8,115 nucleotides of DNA from Candidatus Sumerlaeota bacterium (GTDB taxonomy: Bacteria; Sumerlaeota; Sumerlaeia; JADFCT01): positions 1-8,115 of the forward strand of contig JAPLSP010000204.1 in assembly GCA_026398575.1 (NCBI GenBank). Direction: 5' to 3'. A model generated the notes under the pieces. That model saw nothing but the letters and a program-made list of their open reading frames with translations. It had not been told where the DNA came from and searched no databases. Position numbers and translations under genes: made by a program. Shown in pieces: positions 6,373 through 8,115 of the stretch. Every line of letters starts with the position of its first letter. The first letter of the stretch is position 1.

Positions 6373-6461
6373 GGTTCGGCTTCCTTTCGCATTCTTTCAA
6401 TCCACAAATCTACAACTCGCCATTCGCTTCCCGCAATCCGGAATTTTCCGGCGCCGCTCTA
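6373..6461. other. Gap between GH4 and the ATPase gene, with a short inverted repeat
   Basis: 89 bp. Ten bases past the GH4 stop is CCGGAA-TT-TTCCGG (6438-6451), which can fold as a 5-bp stem with a 4-nt loop or serve as a dyad operator. There is no T run after it, so a terminator is not supported. A weak promoter toward the ATPase (TTGCGG, 18 bp, TAGATT on the minus strand) can be drawn but is not convincing. The ATPase could be read from its own promoter or from GH4. Confidence 0.4.
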
Positions 6462-7838
6462 TCAGCGATACCAATACTTCGGCAATACCTCCCGCTCGGC
6501 CTTCAATAAATCCGCAATGCAGGCGTCGGTGTCGGGGATGTTGTTGCAGATCGGGTCGGTCAGCATCGCGCGCCGCAGGAGCGCGCGGTCGCCCGTCGCC
6601 GCCGCTTCCGCCGTCAGCTCATGGGTGTCGAGAACCTGATGCGTCAATCCCAAAACGCCGCGCGGCATCATGCAGGCCGGTTGCGGACGCGGGCCTTTCA
6701 TATCCACGTCGCATCGCAATTCGACAAACGCCTCCGGCGGCAGATTCGGGATCGCACCGCGGTTGGCGGAGTTGATGAAGAACGCCTTGCCGAGGCCGCC
6801 CCACATCGCCTCGATGATGTCGGTGGCGTGGTCGTCGTGGATTTTCTCCAGGAATTGTTTGGCGCTGAGCTTGCCCGAGGCGTATCGCGCGGTCTCGGCC
6901 ATCTGCGCATCCATGGCACGTTGCCGCGCTTCGCCGTCGAACAAGGCAATCGGCTCCGGCTTGACCGGCTTGACGACATAGCCCTGGAAGTATGGGACGT
7001 ATTCCTTTGTGTGGCCGATGCAGTCGGGAAAAATCCCAAATACATTGAACAGCTCAAGCGCGTAGGCGTCGTTATAGCGCGCCTTGGAATCCGGATGCGG
7101 CTTCTTCTTTTCCTCGCGCACCTTTTCCTCGATCTTGCGCTTCAGGATGGGCGTCAGGTCTTTGCCGTCATAGCGCAGGCGCAAAACCCACGTGAAGTGA
7201 TTGACGCCGCCGACAACCAGCTCCAGCCGGTTGCGGACGTCGGGCGCAATCGTCTTGGCGTCCTGCGGGACGATGCCCAGCATCTTGCAGAAATTGAGCG
7301 ACCAGTGAGGCTCGTGGTGTCCGTCGCACAAAGCGAAGCTCCTCATATCGGGCGCATAGCGCCGCAGCGCCATTCCGAGGACGGTCGTCGGATTGACGAA
7401 GTTGATGATCCAAGCCTCGGGCGCAAGGCGCCGCGCGTCACTCGCCACGGCCAGAACGTGCGGAACCTCGCGCAGCGCGCGAAAGATGCCGCCCGGACCG
7501 ATCGTGTCCGAGCTGCACATCCGAATGCCGTGGCGCGTGGCGATTTGCGTGTCCACACCGCGATAATACGCGTTGCGCTCGGAAAACGTCAGCACGATGA
7601 AATCCGCGCCCTTCATCACGTCGCGGCGGTTCGCAGAGGCGCTGACCTTGACCTTGCATTTCGTCTGATCGCAGACGCGCCGCGCCAGACGCGACATCGT
7701 TTTCAAGACCGCCGGGTTCGTGTCCACCAGCGCCAGTTCGCCACCCGCCATCACGGGACTCGTGGCCATCTTATGAATCACGGGCCTCCCGAAAAAGTAA
7801 CTGCCCGCCCCGATCACCACCACTTTGGGTCCGCTCAT
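6462..7838 (-). CDS. Glycoside hydrolase family 4 (NAD- and Mn-dependent alpha-glycosidase / alpha-galacturonidase-like)
   Basis: 458 residues from the ATG at 7836-7838. An upstream frame to 7967 exists, but its extra 43 residues are the neighbour's DNA read in another frame; AAGGAG at 7847-7852, 8 nt upstream, and the Rossmann start MSGPKVVVIGAGSYFFG support this start. GH4 enzymes bind NAD by the N-terminal Rossmann fold and break the glycosidic bond by oxidation at C3, elimination and re-reduction. Visible marks: GAGS (10-13), DTIGPGGIFRALREVP (111-126), INFVNPT (145-151), CDGHH with metal ligand Cys171, GGVNHFTW with metal ligand His214, and NRGAIPNLPPEAFVE (359-373) with the C-terminal GVLGLTHQVLDTHELTAEA. 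The length is typical. Substrate (glucoside, galactoside, galacturonide, phosphorylated or not) cannot be set from motifs alone. No signal peptide, so it acts in the cytoplasm on imported sugar. Its start overlaps the preceding gene by 4 nt. Confidence 0.93.
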   Translation of the reverse strand: MSGPKVVVIGAGSYFFGRPVIHKMATSPVMAGGELALVDTNPAVLKTMSRLARRVCDQTKCKVKVSASANRRDVMKGADFIVLTFSERNAYYRGVDTQIATRHGIRMCSSDTIGPGGIFRALREVPHVLAVASDARRLAPEAWIINFVNPTTVLGMALRRYAPDMRSFALCDGHHEPHWSLNFCKMLGIVPQDAKTIAPDVRNRLELVVGGVNHFTWVLRLRYDGKDLTPILKRKIEEKVREEKKKPHPDSKARYNDAYALELFNVFGIFPDCIGHTKEYVPYFQGYVVKPVKPEPIALFDGEARQRAMDAQMAETARYASGKLSAKQFLEKIHDDHATDIIEAMWGGLGKAFFINSANRGAIPNLPPEAFVELRCDVDMKGPRPQPACMMPRGVLGLTHQVLDTHELTAEAAATGDRALLRRAMLTDPICNNIPDTDACIADLLKAEREVLPKYWYR

Positions 7839-7852
7839 TCGACAGGCTCCTT
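7835..7852 (-). promoter_or_regulatory. ATGA overlap and Shine-Dalgarno site that decide the GH4 start
   Basis: On the minus strand the GH4 ATG (7838-7836) and the TGA of the DUF4143 gene (7837-7835) overlap in ATGA. AAGGAG at 7852-7847 is 8 nt before the ATG. Together they exclude the longer upstream start and suggest translational coupling. Confidence 0.85.
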
Positions 7853-8115
7853 CTCCTCGAATAATCCCGCTCCCACGGCGTAAGCGTAGTAAAGCGGCAG
7901 AAAAACCAGTTTCTGCTCCGGCAGTTCCGAATACGGCGCGCAAGAAAAAACATAGCCTTTGGGACACTTGGGAAATTCCCTCAAGTACTGATGAAGACTG
8001 CGAAGTTTTCCTGCAACGCCACTCTTGACTTCAATAGGATAGATCGCGCCGCGATGAGTGAGGAGATAATCTACTTCCGCGCCGCTACTCGGAGACTGCC
8101 TGGCCCAGAAGTATA
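7835..8115 (-). CDS. C-terminal part of a DUF4143-type ATP-binding protein (partial, cut by the window edge)
   Basis: No start lies in the window; the open frame runs in from the right edge (first whole codon 8113-8111) for 92 residues to TGA at 7837-7835. It begins YFWARQSPSSGAEVDYLL and continues with IYPIEVKSG and LRSLHQYLREFP. This is the C-terminal DUF4143 domain that follows an AAA+ core in a large bacterial and archaeal family of P-loop proteins. The pattern E13-V-D15 ... IEVK (27-30) matches the PD-(D/E)xK nuclease-like fold of that domain, with E13/D15, E28 and K30 as likely site residues. The family is abundant but its function is not established; many members are thought to be DNA-linked or of mobile origin. 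The stop overlaps the GH4 start in ATGA, so the two are probably co-translated although no functional tie is evident. The ATPase half lies outside the window. Confidence 0.82.
   Translation of the reverse strand, partial: YFWARQSPSSGAEVDYLLTHRGAIYPIEVKSGVAGKLRSLHQYLREFPKCPKGYVFSCAPYSELPEQKLVFLPLYYAYAVGAGLFEEKEPVE

Noticed and set aside
6621..7883. 420-residue open frame on the plus strand opposite GH4
   Set aside because: It is antisense to a clearly conserved GH4 gene, is rich in Arg/His/Val with no recognisable domain, and is explained by the high GC of the GH4 codons.
7839..7967. 43-residue extension of GH4
   Set aside because: These bases code the DUF4143 tail in another frame, and the Rossmann strand begins at the ATG of 7838, which has AAGGAG 8 nt upstream.

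Overview
This 8.1 kb window is compact bacterial DNA with short gaps, Shine-Dalgarno sites before most genes, and two stop/start overlaps. The pseudopilin N-terminus (FTLIELLIVIAIIAILALIAIPNF-like, then an IPNFLEAQ-type continuation and a YDPSNGT..GGDI tail), a Tat-exported sugar-isomerase-like TIM barrel and a 9-bp-period intergenic repeat suggest a Gram-negative lineage in or near the PVC group, or a candidate phylum of the Sumerlaeota/Hydrogenedentota type. That placement is inference from protein style; there is no marker gene. No rRNA, tRNA, CRISPR array, transposase or integrase was seen.

Layout. 57-1367 (-): an exported M16 zinc peptidase with the full HxxEH...E site. 1368-1602: a divergent promoter region. 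1603-2274 (+): a stand-alone type II secretion/type IV pilus-like pseudopilin. 2334-3533 (+): a PLP enzyme of the D-cysteine desulfhydrase/ACC deaminase family, carrying an unusual insert near its C-terminus. 3534-3675: a gap between convergent genes, filled by short repeats of about 9 bp period. 3676-4611 (-): the Tat-signal TIM-barrel protein. 4637-5311 (-) and 5311-6372 (-): a DUF4276 (TOPRIM-like) protein and an AAA/ABC-type ATPase that share one base in a TAATG overlap. 6462-7838 (-): an NAD/Mn-dependent glycoside hydrolase of family GH4. 7835-8115 (-): the C-terminal 92 residues of a DUF4143-type ATPase, cut by the window edge and overlapping the GH4 start by 4 nt (ATGA).

How they fit. 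All minus-strand genes from 8115 to 3676 are co-directional and could be one transcript: DUF4143 ATPase, GH4, ATPase, DUF4276, TIM barrel. GH4 and the TIM barrel are plausibly sugar-catabolic. The ATPase + DUF4276 pair does not belong to that theme: it resembles the two-gene ATPase + TOPRIM-like nuclease architecture of phage-defence systems (OLD/Gabija/PARIS-like), and part of it is clearly more AT-rich than GH4. It is the best candidate here for a poorly described system. The two plus-strand genes and the M16 peptidase look unrelated to it.
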